Positions 9,894 through 18,845 of a DNA stretch of 64,000 nt are shown piece after piece. The stretch spans positions 186,001 to 250,000 of the forward strand of contig OAPG01000006.1 of the NCBI GenBank assembly GCA_900208305.1, given 5' to 3'. Positions within the stretch are counted from its first letter, which is position 1. Each line of letters starts with the position of its first letter. Origin of the DNA: Melanopsichium pennsylvanicum. Its lineage: Eukaryota; Basidiomycota; Ustilaginomycetes; Ustilaginales. The translations under genes were made by a program, and so were the position numbers. A model generated the notes under the pieces. The model saw only the letters and a list, made by a program, of their open reading frames with translations, made no database searches and was not told the DNA's origin.

Positions 9894-11819
9894 ATGGCAG
9901 CCATCGCAAAAGCAGCCGCCAGCTTGGCAGCCATCGCCTACATCGACGCCAAGCATGGCCTTGCCAACGATCTTCACCTCGGCCGTGGTGCATCTGGCGG
10001 TGAGATTGGTCACAAGATTCGATCCTTTCGCAACAAGCTCTCCCTCTACGAATACTTTGACGCTCAAGCTACGAAACGACCCAACGCCATCGCTTACGTC
10101 TATCTGGGCAAAAGCTTCACCTGGGGAGAGGTTGCCAAAGACGTTCATCGGCTTGCAAACTACCTCCTCTCTCGCGGCCTCAAGCCCGGCGACCGTGTCG
10201 CTCTCTTCATGGGCAACTCGGTCGCCATCCTGCAATGGTATTATGCGTGTATGTGCATCAACATCGTCCCCGCTTTTATCAACAACTCTTTGACCGAAAA
10301 GGGCCTTGTGCACTGTGTCTCGGTCGCACGCGCAAAGCTCTTGGTATACGAGCCATACCTCGAAGGACCCGTCAGTGACGTTCAGGACGAGCTCCTCGCC
10401 AACAGCCCCCTCGAGAACTTCCTCTGCTATAACGATGGCATCACACCGCTTGACGGCGATGCGGAGAAAGCCCCGTCTGCCGTTTCCAAGCCCCTCGCCA
10501 AGAAGATCGACTTTGGCTCCTCCGACCTCCTCAAGTACTCTGCCAAGCGCATCTCGGACAAGTACCGCAAAGACATCACAGAGTCCTCCACTGCCGCCTT
10601 GATCTACACTTCTGGCACCACCGGTCTTCCAAAAGCAGCACTCTGCTCACATGGCCGTATGGGAACTGGTGCGTCAGTCTGGCCCATTCTCAACGGCTTT
10701 TCCACAAAAGACCGTATCTACACTCCGATGCCCCTCTATCACTCTTCCGCCCTCTTCCTTTGTATCTGCGCCTCCTTGTGCTCTGGCTCCACCGTCATCA
10801 TCGGCCGCAAATTCTCTGCGCGGAAGTACTGGGATGAAGTGCGGAAGTACGATGCCACCGTTGTCCAGTACATTGGTGAGATCGCACGTTACCTCCTCGC
10901 CGTGCCCCCCTCCCCCATGGACAAGCAGCACAAAGTCCGCATGGCTTATGGAAATGGAATGCGACCTGACGTATGGGCAAAGTTCAGAGAACGCTACGGT
11001 GTCCGCATCATCTCTGAATTCTTCGCTTCCTCTGAAGGTAACGGTGCCCTGCTCAACTACAATACTGGCCCGTTCGGTGCTGGTGCAGTGGGCCGCATGG
11101 GCACTCTCTCCAGCAAGCTCAAACCCGACTTCAAGATCATCCGGGTCGATGCCATCACAGAAGACATTTACCGCGACCCAAAGACGGGAATGTGTGTCGA
11201 GTGTCTGCCCAACGAGCCAGGAGAGTTTGTAATGCGCATCGGCAACAGCTCCATCTCCAAATTTCAAGGCTACGCGGACAATCCCGAGGCAACGAGCAAG
11301 AAGATTCTCAGCAATGCGCTCAAGAAGGGGGATGCCTGGTTCAGGAGTGGCGATCTCATGTCCAAAGATCAGGACGGATTCTTCTACTTTGGTGATAGGA
11401 TGGGCGACACTTTCAGATGGAGGAGTGAAAATGTCTCGACCACCGAGGTGTCGAATGCTCTCGGCCAGGTGGTAGGTGAGGCCAACGTGTATGGTGTCTT
11501 GGTGCCCAAGCACGACGGTAGGGCAGGATGTGCCGCTATTCCTGCTGAATGTACTGTCGGGTTGGACTGGAAGCAACTCGCCCAGGTCGCGAGGAAAAGT
11601 TTGCCCAAATATGCCGTACCCCTCTTCATCCGTGTTGTGCCCACCATGGAACAGACAGGCACTGTCAAACAGCAAAAGGTCCAGCTCAGGAATCAGGGTA
11701 TCGAGCACGCAAAGTGCGGAAGTGACAGGTTGTACTGGTTGCCGCCTTACGCTGACGCCTATGAGCCCTTCCTTCCCGAACACTACCAGAGCATCGAGGC
11801 GGGCAAGCTCCGTCTTTAG
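9894..11819 (+). CDS. FAT1: Very-long-chain acyl-CoA synthetase / fatty acid transporter (FAT1/FATP type)
   Basis: A single-exon 641-residue ANL-superfamily enzyme that activates long and very-long-chain fatty acids to CoA thioesters and, in the FAT1/FATP branch, couples this to uptake. The AMP-binding signature LIYTSGTTGLPKAA is near residues 235-248. The VLACS/FATP-type motif region FGDRMGDTFRWRSENVSTTEV lies near 498-518 and separates this branch from ordinary acyl-CoA synthetases. PLYHSSALFL and YIGEIARYLL are also family-typical. The N-terminus is hydrophobic (AAIAKAAASLAAIAYI), consistent with membrane association. The C-terminus -KLRL resembles but does not match a canonical peroxisomal PTS1, so the compartment (ER, lipid droplet or peroxisome) is open. 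The ATG follows a C/T-rich leader with A at -3. Confidence 0.92.
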   Translation: MAAIAKAAASLAAIAYIDAKHGLANDLHLGRGASGGEIGHKIRSFRNKLSLYEYFDAQATKRPNAIAYVYLGKSFTWGEVAKDVHRLANYLLSRGLKPGDRVALFMGNSVAILQWYYACMCINIVPAFINNSLTEKGLVHCVSVARAKLLVYEPYLEGPVSDVQDELLANSPLENFLCYNDGITPLDGDAEKAPSAVSKPLAKKIDFGSSDLLKYSAKRISDKYRKDITESSTAALIYTSGTTGLPKAALCSHGRMGTGASVWPILNGFSTKDRIYTPMPLYHSSALFLCICASLCSGSTVIIGRKFSARKYWDEVRKYDATVVQYIGEIARYLLAVPPSPMDKQHKVRMAYGNGMRPDVWAKFRERYGVRIISEFFASSEGNGALLNYNTGPFGAGAVGRMGTLSSKLKPDFKIIRVDAITEDIYRDPKTGMCVECLPNEPGEFVMRIGNSSISKFQGYADNPEATSKKILSNALKKGDAWFRSGDLMSKDQDGFFYFGDRMGDTFRWRSENVSTTEVSNALGQVVGEANVYGVLVPKHDGRAGCAAIPAECTVGLDWKQLAQVARKSLPKYAVPLFIRVVPTMEQTGTVKQQKVQLRNQGIEHAKCGSDRLYWLPPYADAYEPFLPEHYQSIEAGKLRL

Positions 11820-12077
11820 GCGAGGAATCGGAAATGGAAACGTCCACTCTTGTTTGTTTATATGGAGGATCCGGTTGAAATGATACTCAATGTATTGCCT
11901 CATCTCAGATGCCGTACATGCACGCAGTTGGTATGCGGCATTTGCCATCCCTCGAGAAACGGAACTTCTCACTCTGAAGCTGTTTGAAAATGCAATCAAC
12001 TAGATCATCGACATCAGCCTTGACTGTTCATTGAGCCGATGCTTAACAAGACACAATCATAAGAGTACAAGAAGAAA

Positions 12078-15000
12078 CTAGACGTCGTCGTCACCAACAA
12101 AATTCTTGACCAAGCGCTCGATCTCGGCCTCCGACGCATCAGGTCGCATCCTGCGTGCCATCTGCCTCGCCTGTTCTCGCACGCTTTCCAATTCTTCGCC
12201 TTGCTCTTCATCCTCTTGCTTCATCCTTCCGCCGGTCGACGTTTTTGCAGACTCCGCAGTATCCTTCGAGCCGGGCTTGGGACTCTTTCCGGCATCTGTC
12301 TGTCTCTGCGCTGCAGTTGCGAAAGGCACAGGACTAGTGCTGAGGTCGGGAACGACTTGAGCCGCGTCATCGGCCATCATGGCCGGGTCGAGTGGCAGGC
12401 TTCCGTAAGCAGACCCGTGTGTGGAAGGATCCGGCTTGCCAGAAGTGTAGGTCGGCATCGGTGGAGGAGCCCTGTATCCGTCGAGATCAGAGATTGGGTT
12501 TCCACGGTAAGGTAGTCCCCTGTCCGTCCCACGGTGCATGCTGTGCGAGGACGGAAAACGGCCAGGCTCGGCAGCACTTGCATATGGACTCTCAGCGGCA
12601 GGTACCGTGCCGTTGCTTCCCATCATGTTGTGGCCGACTGGGCTCCGAGCGTATGTAGGCATGAATTCGCGAGCTACGTTCGATCGGAGGGCTGGCGAAG
12701 TGCCGGAAATTCGAGCAGCGATTGTAGCAGGAGAACGCAACGGCCTGAATACTGAGTCGCCGAAGCAAAGGTCGCGCTCGCAATCACGGTCCTCTGCAGG
12801 GTGTGATGGAACCATGCCAGGCGATCTGAGATCGAACCTGCTTCCATTTGATGGCACGGTGGGCGGTTCGTGTCGCTGAGATCCATATCGCGCGTCCTCG
12901 CGACCGTAAGGCGTGCGTGAGTGCATGAGGTCGTCCATCTCAGGAGCATAAGCTCGTTGAGGGTTTGCCTGAGCAGCAGCTGCTCTGTCCAGCCTGGCGT
13001 TGTAACGTTCCAGCGCAGCGCGGATCACCCTAGCGCCCTCTGGGTCGTCGGGTTGCAACCTAATTGCTTCGCCGAGCGAGATTTCAACAATGTTGGTGCC
13101 TGATGGGTCGCGCATAGGGTGGATGAGCTGACGGCCATTCCATCCAACGTAGAAGCGCATGAGCATCGTATCGGTGATACCGCGACGATACAGGTTGTCC
13201 ATGCCGTCTGCATGACGACGACGAGCTGCCTGAGTCCACTCAAAGCTGGGTCCGCCTGGTGAAGGGCCCGTCTTTGATTCGTGCTGAGGTGGAGAGGCTG
13301 CAGCGATTGGTTCGTCGTTTCTCGTAGGCCTTGCTGGTGGAATTTCGGCAGCTGGTTGGCTCGGGCCCGCCGGCGTCGAGGCAGCAGGCACGAAGCCTCG
13401 AGCAGCTTCGCTTGGCACCGGTGCTGGTGCGTAAGGCATGGCGCCATTGTCCTTTGCAGGCGTTGATATCGAGTCGGAGCGACCCAGGGAAGCACGCGCC
13501 TTGCTGGGCGTGTCAGACTCCAGCCTCGCACGTTTATTGATCTGCGAATGCACCTCTTCGGCGTGAATAGCTGGAGTGAACTTGTCGAGGTGCAAGACGA
13601 TGCGCTTGTCCTCCCGACTGCTCCAGGACTGTACCTTGCTAACCGGCTTCTCCAGCGATCGCAGCGTCGCGCGAATGTCGAGCCACAGATCAGGATCTGT
13701 GACACCGATGTCTTTGACTCGAACCTCAGCCTGAGGATACTTGCGCTCGGCCTTGATGCAACACATGGGGCAGATCCATGCCTCATCACCCAGATTGTCA
13801 GGATTGTCGAGGCGAACACAGTGAGTATGGAACCAAAGCATGCATTTGTCGCAAGCAATCATGCGGCCGCTCTCTGGCTCGTGGCAGAGACAGTAAATCG
13901 GCTGTCGGTCGCGGTACGCACCGATGCCAATCTCTTCTCGGAAGAGCAGCTTTGCACGTTTGCCCCTCTTAGCTTTTCGCTTGCGATCGTCGAGATTTGC
14001 CGGCGAGCCAGAACCGCGGTCAGCTCGAGCCATCGCTCCAGACCAGGTCTGCGCTGGCGTGGTCTTACCTCGGTCCTCAGAGCGCGATGAGGTGTCTGTC
14101 TGCATGCTCTCATGAATCTGAGCAACTCGCCCTTCGCTCTCCACAGGTCCAAGGCCGAGGAGTGTCTCGCTGATGAGATCAAGCATGTTCACCTTTTCAG
14201 GTCCGAGCAAGTCGACAGGGCAGCCAATCGTACGGCGCAGCCAGTGAGCGAGTATGGCTTGCTTCTGGTCACAGCGCATCAATGACAAGGTCTTGATCAT
14301 TCGTTTGGCAGCAGTCTCGAATCGTTTGACCTTTGCGACGATCTCTTCGATCGCATCCCATTCTATAGGCAAGAACTTGAACTGGTCCCGGCGGTGATCT
14401 TGATCGTAGACTAGCTTCGAGAGTTCCGCCACGCTAACGGCCTTGCGATGCTTGAGGGTTGCAGTATTGCCGTACCACGGACAAAAGGGACATGTCCAGC
14501 CATTTTCGGCCCGTGAAACCTCGGAGGAGCGAACCTTGATGCAAGAGAGATGATACTTGATATGGCAATGTGAGCATTCAGCAGTCGACGAGGATGGGAC
14601 CGAGATCGGGTTCGAGCTCCTGCAGATACAGTTGCGCAAACTAGCCTTTGGCTGGTCATCGGAAGGATCCGTCGAATTTTCAACCTTCTCCATTATCCTA
14701 TCAAGCTCAGCATCACGATCGGTATCGGTGAGGCGACGAGAGCCGGCAGCGATGGTCTGCATGATCTGGTTGAAGGTAGATCTCCATGCATCGTAGGTTG
14801 TTATCGCCTTTTCAATGTCCTGTGCGTGTTCAAGTTCTAGCTTGTTGGCTTTGACAGCGCGGATAGCGCGTCGTGCGTCAGGAAGCAGTGCCATTCGGTC
14901 GGCCGCTTCGCTGATTTCTGAGACCGAGATCATGGACAGATCGCCATCTGCGTCAGCTCCAGCATTCCCTTGAGCACCAGGTTGTAAGCTCCTGTATAGA

Positions 15001-18000
15001 GTCTGCACGGTCCTCTGTATCTCTTTGGCCTTGGTGAGCGCGTTACTGACGTCCTGCGCGACTTCCAATACGACGGGAATCTCGCTCGACGACTCTGAAA
15101 GCTCTTCCAGCAGAGCGACCGTCATCGGCTCCGTACCACCAAGAGCTTCCCTCGCCCTTTCGGTCCAGCGTTGACCGGCATCGCGTTTCTGCTCGAGGTC
15201 TCTGCGCAGTTCGTGATCTCCAAGACCACAACTCTCTGCGCGCTGCAGCAGTTCTTGAACCTCGTGGTAGTACAGATAGGTGTCGCGCGCCTCTGCGACT
15301 TCTTGAATCCACTTACGGCGGTCTATATAGTCGGAAAGCTCCTTGACCTGGGGCGCATCCACATTGAGCGAACTGCCAAGAGTGAAAACGCTCTGACAAT
15401 CCTTGAGACTAACGCGGTCTCTGTCATGCTGGCCCAAGATATCGTTGGCGCGTGCGATGAATTCCTCCAGCTCTTGAACGAGTGAGCGCAAAGAAGCGAT
15501 CTCGGGTGCGTCGAAATGAAGGCTGTCGAGCTCGCCTAACAAAGCATACAAGGCTTCAGGGCTTCGATCAGCACAAGAGTCAGCGTCGTCGGCCGTGATG
15601 TCCATGCTCGCTCTCCTTGCGAGGCTGTCCTCGCCTGTGGTACCACCTTTCGACCGTCGTCCTCGGCCCGCAGGCGCAGCAGCGGGTTCGCCTCGCCTCT
15701 TATGCAGCTTGCGGATCAAAAATACGTTGGCTCGATCTACCCATGAGTTTGCGCAAGCAACGAAAGTCTTGAGATCTTGGAGTGGCTCCAAAGAGTATGC
15801 GATCTTCTCGCCTTCATGCAGCAACGACCTGAGAGTCTTGAGGGGCGGACTGGGCCCGAGTGCCAAGGTCTTCTTGAGTCGCTGGATCCAGTTGCGAGGT
15901 ACTGCAGCCTTCTCACAGACTTTGGCGAGGATCGCGCGGAGCTGCTCGTCCGAGAAACGAAGCTTCAGAGTCCACTTGACAGGAGCATCGGCGTTGCACA
16001 CCTCAAATCCGTGCTCGAGGCAAGCCACGCCGTCTGTCTTGGGGCTTGTCAATTGGCCAAGATAGCAGAAGATGGTGCAGTGAGTGCACAGATATTGGCT
16101 CTCGGCGACATCCTCCTCGTATAGCTCTTCCTTGAGATTAGGAATGATTTCGCGGAGCGCATTGCGCTTGGCAATCTCACGATCGACCATCTCTTGCATA
16201 GCAGCTTCAAGCCAGACGGCCGTCTCGATCGTCTGACTCTGCTGTGAGACGGTAATGAGGAGCTGGTCATGAGAGAAGACAGCAGGCTTGCGGAAGCGCT
16301 GGTACCGGCGAACAGACTCGAGGTCGTCAAAAATCCAGTCGGGAAGGGCAAAGTTGACAGCCTCGTTGAGATTGAGGCCATGATTAAAGCCGCTGTGGTA
16401 GGCCTTGGGGAATGTGACGACGAATTCGTTGGCGCGCTGGTCGCATGCGACGACGCGAACACCCTCCTTCTTGAGCTTCTCAGGACTCATCATGGTCGTC
16501 AAATGGAAGAGAAGATCAGGCAGCGTCTCAAACAGATCAGGCGCAGCCTTGCGCATCGCGTTCTCAAACTTCTCGGCATCCTCGCCTGGAATACCGTACC
16601 AGGTCTTGGTCTCGCCCCAGTGCTGGTAGTTGATTGAGTAGGTGTAGTGGTCCTCATTGTGCCAGCAGAACGTGGAGAAAATCATGCCGACGTAGATCCA
16701 GGGCACGGTCATGCCGGAGATGTCCGATTTGATGTACTGGAGCAGCGAACCGGGTAGGATGGGGAGGTTGTTGAGGTTCCACTTGTCGCGAGAGTATGGA
16801 CTCAATGGATGAGTCTCTTGCGTCGGCAGAGCGCTGCCGTGAGTTGTGGAATGTACATCGGCACCGTACTCGACTTCGACCTCCTCGCTTTGACTGTGAA
16901 CGAGCCTCCAAAATTCGCGCTCCACATCGTCTTCGGACACGATGAGATCGGTGCCATGGACGCGGCGAGCAAGGCCATTTGTCAAGAGACCGTCGTGCAG
17001 ATGAGCATAGTCTGGCTTCCATAGACGCTCGGGTCGTTTCGACCACCATTCGCGCTTGAAGGCTTCCGCTCGCTGCCAGAAGGTATAAAGGCTATGAGTC
17101 TCGCCGTCATCGAAGCCAAAATCGTGGCCTGTTCCTACGAGACAAGGCGGGCAGAACCACTGGGACTTGGGGACGGAGGTGAGAGCAGGCTGAAGGCAGT
17201 ACATGTGGTAGCCTCGGTTGCACTCGTCGCAAAGCAGCATGTTGAGTCCGTCCTCGCCTCGAAGGCAGATTTCGCACATCTGCTCCTCTCCGGCTTGAGT
17301 GCGCACGTGCGGGTCGGCCTCGACATGTGGACTGACTCCCTTCCTGCGCCTCGCAGCTACGGGTGTGGCAGGGCTGGAAACAAGCTGCAGTGGGTTCCTC
17401 GAGGACGAAACTGGGGTGCTCGTCGCCTCCGACCTCTTTCGGGCACTGCGGCGGGTGCTTGCCACCCCCGATGGGCTCTGAGTAGCAGACTCGACCATAG
17501 GCGTTGCGTTCGCAAGCAATTCAGCTGCGCCAGGGGCGAACAGTGGCTCGGGTGTGTTGGAATGAGCGGCTCGATCTCCACTGGAAGAAGCGTCGAGGCT
17601 CGGCGACATGGATGCATTGGGCAAACCGCTCTCTTGGCCTTCATGGGATGCCGTGCCTCCCATGGTGGCATTCTGCGCGAGATGCGGGCTGATAGACGCG
17701 CCGTTGGAGCGAGATTGCTCTTTTGCTTTGGCCAAGAACTCCTCGAAAGGCAAAACGATGCGAGAGTACGCGGCTTTGACTTGAGTCGAGAGCTGCGCAC
17801 TGTCCTTGTCGGTGTAGCCAATTTTTCGGGTGGCATCTGACCACCTTCGACCACGGCAGACGGCGTCGTAGCCGCCGAGGCTCGAGATGACGAGCTTGAG
17901 CTGATACAGGTCGACAGAACGGCCATCGATGACGGGGACCGAGACACGCTTGCGACCCTGCTGAGCATGGAACTTTTGAAGTTGTTCCTGATAGTTCTGA

Positions 18001-18845
18001 GAAGCACGAGCGTCGGCGCTGAGCGAATTTAGACGTTGGACACGTGTTCGGAAGCGAAAAGTCTGTTCGTCGAGCACACACTCAGGATTCCAACCCTCGG
18101 GCGGAACGATCTTGACGATCCCAGAAGCTTTGCCGTTGCCACCTTGTGGGTCGGCGATCCATGCAATGTACCTCATTGGATCGGCAAACTCTTCAGGGGT
18201 GGGGTAGAAGGTGGGCGCCTCTTCCAGCTCGAAAAGTCGTGGACGAACCCTCGGCGGTGGATTACGCGGTGTACCCGAGCTTGTGGGTATAGCGGGCTGT
18301 GAAGATGTAGAGGCAGCGGACGATCCCTGATCGTAATCGAAGGCAAGAGGCGGGAAAGGTTGGTGCTGAAACAACTTGCGTGCAGGATGGCGGGCCGGAT
18401 TGCCGGGCGTGGCGTTAGGGACGTTGCCACTTGGGGCAGACGTACATGCTACGGGAGCATTGCTTGGAGCAACATCCTTTCCAGAGATGGCAGACATGGC
18501 ATCCGCCTTGCTCTTGCGACTGAGCCTTTTGGCGGTAGCACCTTTGGTCAACTCTGAGTCGGCATCCCCGGTCTCGTCGTCGCTCTCGCCTCCGGCACTA
18601 GGTCCAAAATCGCTAGATGAGACGAGGATGGGTTCCACACGGCGAGGACGACCTGGCGACTTTGCTGGACTCGAAGGAAGATTGGATTTGGTCGGAGATG
18701 ATAGCGGTGTGGCGATCGTGGAGGATATAGTATGAGGAAGCGATGAGGATGCGGGTTCTGCCTTGATGGGTTCATGACCATTGACGGATTTGACGATGAT
18801 GCGCTGAGGAGTGTCGGGCTGAAAGCCCTGCTTGATGGTCGTCAT
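12078..18845 (-). CDS. rum1: Rum1: KDM5/JARID1-type histone H3K4 demethylase
   Basis: A single-exon protein of 2255 residues with the complete KDM5 order. An AT-hook-like SPGRPRR is near 63-69, JmjN (APTFYPTPEEFADP) near 210, ARID about 295-380, and PHD1 (CEICLRGED to CPPC) about 523-567. The JmjC domain spans about 690-850, followed by a C5HC2 finger (LCTHC..FCYLG) about 918, a PLU-1-like helical region, PHD2 (CICRSS to CPFC) about 1405-1460 and PHD3 (CLCHEPESGRMIACDKC) about 1648-1700. Fe(II) ligands His728 and Glu730 (WHNED) and His821 (GFNHG), and the 2-oxoglutarate lysine near 746 (GETKTWYG), are retained, so catalysis is expected. KDM5 enzymes remove H3K4me2/3. In Ustilago maydis the RBP2-like protein Rum1 represses b-mating-type-controlled genes and is needed for spore development. 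The C-terminal 550 residues are largely disordered and end in a short acidic helix. Confidence 0.93.
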   Translation of the reverse strand: MTTIKQGFQPDTPQRIIVKSVNGHEPIKAEPASSSLPHTISSTIATPLSSPTKSNLPSSPAKSPGRPRRVEPILVSSSDFGPSAGGESDDETGDADSELTKGATAKRLSRKSKADAMSAISGKDVAPSNAPVACTSAPSGNVPNATPGNPARHPARKLFQHQPFPPLAFDYDQGSSAASTSSQPAIPTSSGTPRNPPPRVRPRLFELEEAPTFYPTPEEFADPMRYIAWIADPQGGNGKASGIVKIVPPEGWNPECVLDEQTFRFRTRVQRLNSLSADARASQNYQEQLQKFHAQQGRKRVSVPVIDGRSVDLYQLKLVISSLGGYDAVCRGRRWSDATRKIGYTDKDSAQLSTQVKAAYSRIVLPFEEFLAKAKEQSRSNGASISPHLAQNATMGGTASHEGQESGLPNASMSPSLDASSSGDRAAHSNTPEPLFAPGAAELLANATPMVESATQSPSGVASTRRSARKRSEATSTPVSSSRNPLQLVSSPATPVAARRRKGVSPHVEADPHVRTQAGEEQMCEICLRGEDGLNMLLCDECNRGYHMYCLQPALTSVPKSQWFCPPCLVGTGHDFGFDDGETHSLYTFWQRAEAFKREWWSKRPERLWKPDYAHLHDGLLTNGLARRVHGTDLIVSEDDVEREFWRLVHSQSEEVEVEYGADVHSTTHGSALPTQETHPLSPYSRDKWNLNNLPILPGSLLQYIKSDISGMTVPWIYVGMIFSTFCWHNEDHYTYSINYQHWGETKTWYGIPGEDAEKFENAMRKAAPDLFETLPDLLFHLTTMMSPEKLKKEGVRVVACDQRANEFVVTFPKAYHSGFNHGLNLNEAVNFALPDWIFDDLESVRRYQRFRKPAVFSHDQLLITVSQQSQTIETAVWLEAAMQEMVDREIAKRNALREIIPNLKEELYEEDVAESQYLCTHCTIFCYLGQLTSPKTDGVACLEHGFEVCNADAPVKWTLKLRFSDEQLRAILAKVCEKAAVPRNWIQRLKKTLALGPSPPLKTLRSLLHEGEKIAYSLEPLQDLKTFVACANSWVDRANVFLIRKLHKRRGEPAAAPAGRGRRSKGGTTGEDSLARRASMDITADDADSCADRSPEALYALLGELDSLHFDAPEIASLRSLVQELEEFIARANDILGQHDRDRVSLKDCQSVFTLGSSLNVDAPQVKELSDYIDRRKWIQEVAEARDTYLYYHEVQELLQRAESCGLGDHELRRDLEQKRDAGQRWTERAREALGGTEPMTVALLEELSESSSEIPVVLEVAQDVSNALTKAKEIQRTVQTLYRSLQPGAQGNAGADADGDLSMISVSEISEAADRMALLPDARRAIRAVKANKLELEHAQDIEKAITTYDAWRSTFNQIMQTIAAGSRRLTDTDRDAELDRIMEKVENSTDPSDDQPKASLRNCICRSSNPISVPSSSTAECSHCHIKYHLSCIKVRSSEVSRAENGWTCPFCPWYGNTATLKHRKAVSVAELSKLVYDQDHRRDQFKFLPIEWDAIEEIVAKVKRFETAAKRMIKTLSLMRCDQKQAILAHWLRRTIGCPVDLLGPEKVNMLDLISETLLGLGPVESEGRVAQIHESMQTDTSSRSEDRGKTTPAQTWSGAMARADRGSGSPANLDDRKRKAKRGKRAKLLFREEIGIGAYRDRQPIYCLCHEPESGRMIACDKCMLWFHTHCVRLDNPDNLGDEAWICPMCCIKAERKYPQAEVRVKDIGVTDPDLWLDIRATLRSLEKPVSKVQSWSSREDKRIVLHLDKFTPAIHAEEVHSQINKRARLESDTPSKARASLGRSDSISTPAKDNGAMPYAPAPVPSEAARGFVPAASTPAGPSQPAAEIPPARPTRNDEPIAAASPPQHESKTGPSPGGPSFEWTQAARRRHADGMDNLYRRGITDTMLMRFYVGWNGRQLIHPMRDPSGTNIVEISLGEAIRLQPDDPEGARVIRAALERYNARLDRAAAAQANPQRAYAPEMDDLMHSRTPYGREDARYGSQRHEPPTVPSNGSRFDLRSPGMVPSHPAEDRDCERDLCFGDSVFRPLRSPATIAARISGTSPALRSNVAREFMPTYARSPVGHNMMGSNGTVPAAESPYASAAEPGRFPSSHSMHRGTDRGLPYRGNPISDLDGYRAPPPMPTYTSGKPDPSTHGSAYGSLPLDPAMMADDAAQVVPDLSTSPVPFATAAQRQTDAGKSPKPGSKDTAESAKTSTGGRMKQEDEEQGEELESVREQARQMARRMRPDASEAEIERLVKNFVGDDDV

